From Halosimplex halobium (GTDB taxonomy: Archaea; Halobacteriota; Halobacteria; Halobacteriales; Haloarculaceae), in NCBI RefSeq assembly GCF_051414055.1, contig NZ_JBLKNX010000003.1, positions 62,001 through 126,000 on the forward strand: a DNA stretch of 64,000 bases, written 5' to 3'. Each line of letters opens with the position of its first letter. The first letter of the stretch is position 1. Positions 62,958 to 64,000 of the stretch are shown piece by piece. Made by a program: the position numbers and the translations under genes. The notes beneath the pieces are model-generated. The model ran no database searches. It was not told the DNA's origin and was given only the letters and a program-made list of their open reading frames with translations.

Positions 62958-63281
62958 CCCGAATTACGCCCACGGACGGCGGTCAGGCTCGACGGACCGG
63001 TCCGCCCACGCTGTCGGGACCGACACCTTTCGCACCGCCGCCTCCGGCGGGCCCACCCTCTTTTAGGTCTGCCTAACTGCACGGATAGAAAGTCGATACT
63101 GGCAGAGCCGTAGTGGTTCTCCCGAAGTGGTTCGGGCCGGCGTGACCTCCGACCGCGACCGTCGTCCAGACGCTCCCGCCGAAGGGAGCGGGCACACTGT
63201 TCGGGGAAACCGTCCGGAGAGCGGGAGAACTGGAAGAACGCGCGGAATCGGGTGCACCCGGACGAACCGGGTCCGGAGCCG
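62958..63281. other. 324-bp intergenic region with a candidate metal-repressor box
   Basis: No gene seen. The only clear site is the inverted repeat at 63063-63076. An inverted pair (GCTCCCGC-CGAA-GGGAGCGGG-like) occurs near 63174-63192. Confidence 0.5.
63063..63076 (-). promoter_or_regulatory. Candidate DtxR/iron-repressor-type operator
   Basis: TTAGG-TCTG-CCTAA (63063-63076) is a perfect 5-bp inverted repeat with a 4-nt spacer and matches the TTAGG-N4-CCTAA pattern remembered for archaeal DtxR-family (Idr/SirR) sites. It lies ~104 nt upstream of the CopD-like gene with AAAAG next to it as a possible TATA part. Confidence 0.45.
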
Positions 63282-64000
63282 TTACTCTTCGGCCGGTTCG
63301 TCGGCGTCGCCGGCGTCCTCGGGACCGCCGGGGCCGGGCGAGCCGGCGCCGGTCTGGAAGACGAACTCGTGTTCCTCCTCGGTCTCGAAGTTACCCAGCC
63401 CGTCGCCCAGGTACTGGGCGTAGCGGGTGAGCTCCTCGGCGCGCGAGGAGACCTCGTTGAGCTCGGCGGCCTGTTCCTCGGCGGCGCCGGCGACGTTCTC
63501 GCTCTCGGACATCGTGTCCTCGGCGAGGTCGGCGGCCTGCTCGATCATACTCGCGACCTCGCGGATGCTGTCGAGCGAGTCGCCGAAGTCGACGTTGGGG
63601 TTGTCCGCCGCGAAGTCCTCGAGCTGTGCGGCGACGCCGTCCATCTCCTCGGAGATGTTCTGCAGGCGCTCCTTCTGGTCGTAGGCGTCGTCGGAGATCT
63701 TCTGGATGGAGTCGGCGACCTGTTCGCTGGCGTCGCGGACCGTCTCGGCGCTCTGCTGGACCGACTGACCGCTCTCCTCAACCTCGCTCGCGAAGGTCTT
63801 GAGCTGGCCGGTCGTCATCTCCAGCTCGGTGAGCATCTCGTTGAAGTCCTCCGCGATCTGGTCCATCGCCTCGTTCTCACCCTCGGGCTCCATGCGCTGG
63901 GTGAGGTCGCCGCGGGCGCAGGCCTGCATGATATCCGAGTACTCCTCGGCGCGGTCCTGAAGGTAATTCGACAGCTCCATCGCCTCGGCCCGGGAGACCT
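63282..64000 (-). CDS. MCP-like coiled-coil signalling protein, 5' end outside the window
   Basis: The frame stays open to the window edge (VSRAEA precedes MELSNYLQ), so the start is missing; 239 codons are visible. The N-terminal part (SDIMQACARGDLTQRMEPEGENEAMDQIAEDFNEML) is HAMP-like, as in haloarchaeal transducers. The following heptad-rich region (~50-190) has helix patterns of methyl-accepting proteins, with EEQAAELNEVSSRAEELTRYAQYL at the end. The highly conserved hairpin tip that binds CheA/CheW is absent. The C-terminal tail is acidic and Gly/Pro-rich. It may be a membrane or soluble sensor with a non-chemotactic output. Confidence 0.75.
   Translation of the reverse strand, partial: VSRAEAMELSNYLQDRAEEYSDIMQACARGDLTQRMEPEGENEAMDQIAEDFNEMLTELEMTTGQLKTFASEVEESGQSVQQSAETVRDASEQVADSIQKISDDAYDQKERLQNISEEMDGVAAQLEDFAADNPNVDFGDSLDSIREVASMIEQAADLAEDTMSESENVAGAAEEQAAELNEVSSRAEELTRYAQYLGDGLGNFETEEEHEFVFQTGAGSPGPGGPEDAGDADEPAEE

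Noticed and set aside
61026..63113. Long plus-strand frame of 695 codons
   Set aside because: It runs antisense through the CopD-like gene, is rich in Arg/Pro/Ser, lacks acidity, and shows no motif; it is an effect of high GC.

Overview
The window is chromosomal-type DNA from a halophilic archaeon (class Halobacteria). This rests on very high GC, strongly acidic proteins, secreted proteins that almost all carry twin-arginine signals (several with a lipobox), a thermosome subunit ending in Gly-Gly-Met repeats, archaeal TATA-type promoters, and haloarchaeal-looking families (DUF58/MoxR cluster, short regulator next to a tyrosine recombinase, MCP-like protein). The genus cannot be fixed from the sequence alone. 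No rRNA, tRNA, CRISPR array or intact insertion sequence was seen.

Region 1 (1-25.3 kb) is a glycan-degradation island aimed mainly at glucuronoxylan. It opens with the end of a sugar isomerase gene, a GH95 enzyme and a GH4 enzyme. Two secreted GH11 xylanases follow (one with a ricin-type lectin domain, one with CBM6 and PKD domains), then a cytoplasmic GH67 alpha-glucuronidase on the opposite strand. Next come a lipoprotein consisting only of an unrecognised ~185-residue module, three GH10 lipoproteins, a 1479-residue surface-anchored GH10 xylanase with four copies of that module, and a cytoplasmic GH3 beta-xylosidase/glucosidase. Endo-enzymes carry export signals and exo-enzymes do not, so polymer would be cut outside and oligosaccharides finished inside.

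Region 2 (25.6-40.9 kb) supplies uptake. Two Opp/Dpp-type solute-binding lipoproteins (one per strand) and a four-gene Opp/Dpp permease/ATPase operon flank a DUF4129 - DUF58 - membrane protein - MoxR - Yip1 group. Two small membrane proteins of unknown function sit at the left edge.

Region 3 (41-47.1 kb) holds a thermosome gene and then an IclR regulator, a sugar-acid dehydratase of the XacD/gluconate dehydratase type, and an XacF-like 2-oxoglutarate-semialdehyde dehydrogenase. These fit an oxidative (Weimberg-type) route for the xylose released in region 1. Palindromic hairpins fill the gaps around the IclR gene.

Region 4 (47.9-59.1 kb) looks like sugar-acid or uronate uptake and breakdown: a second IclR regulator, a TRAP transporter (DctP, DctQ, DctM), a UspA protein, LutC and a fused LutB-LutA-like iron-sulfur protein, an SDR dehydrogenase, and two enolase-superfamily enzymes. 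Glucuronate released by GH67 is one plausible source of substrate, but this is inference.

Region 5 (59.2-64 kb) is a different context: a tyrosine recombinase overlapping a small regulator-like gene, about 1.4 kb with no convincing gene, a CopD-like membrane protein with a possible metal-repressor box upstream, and a truncated (by the window edge) MCP-like coiled-coil protein.
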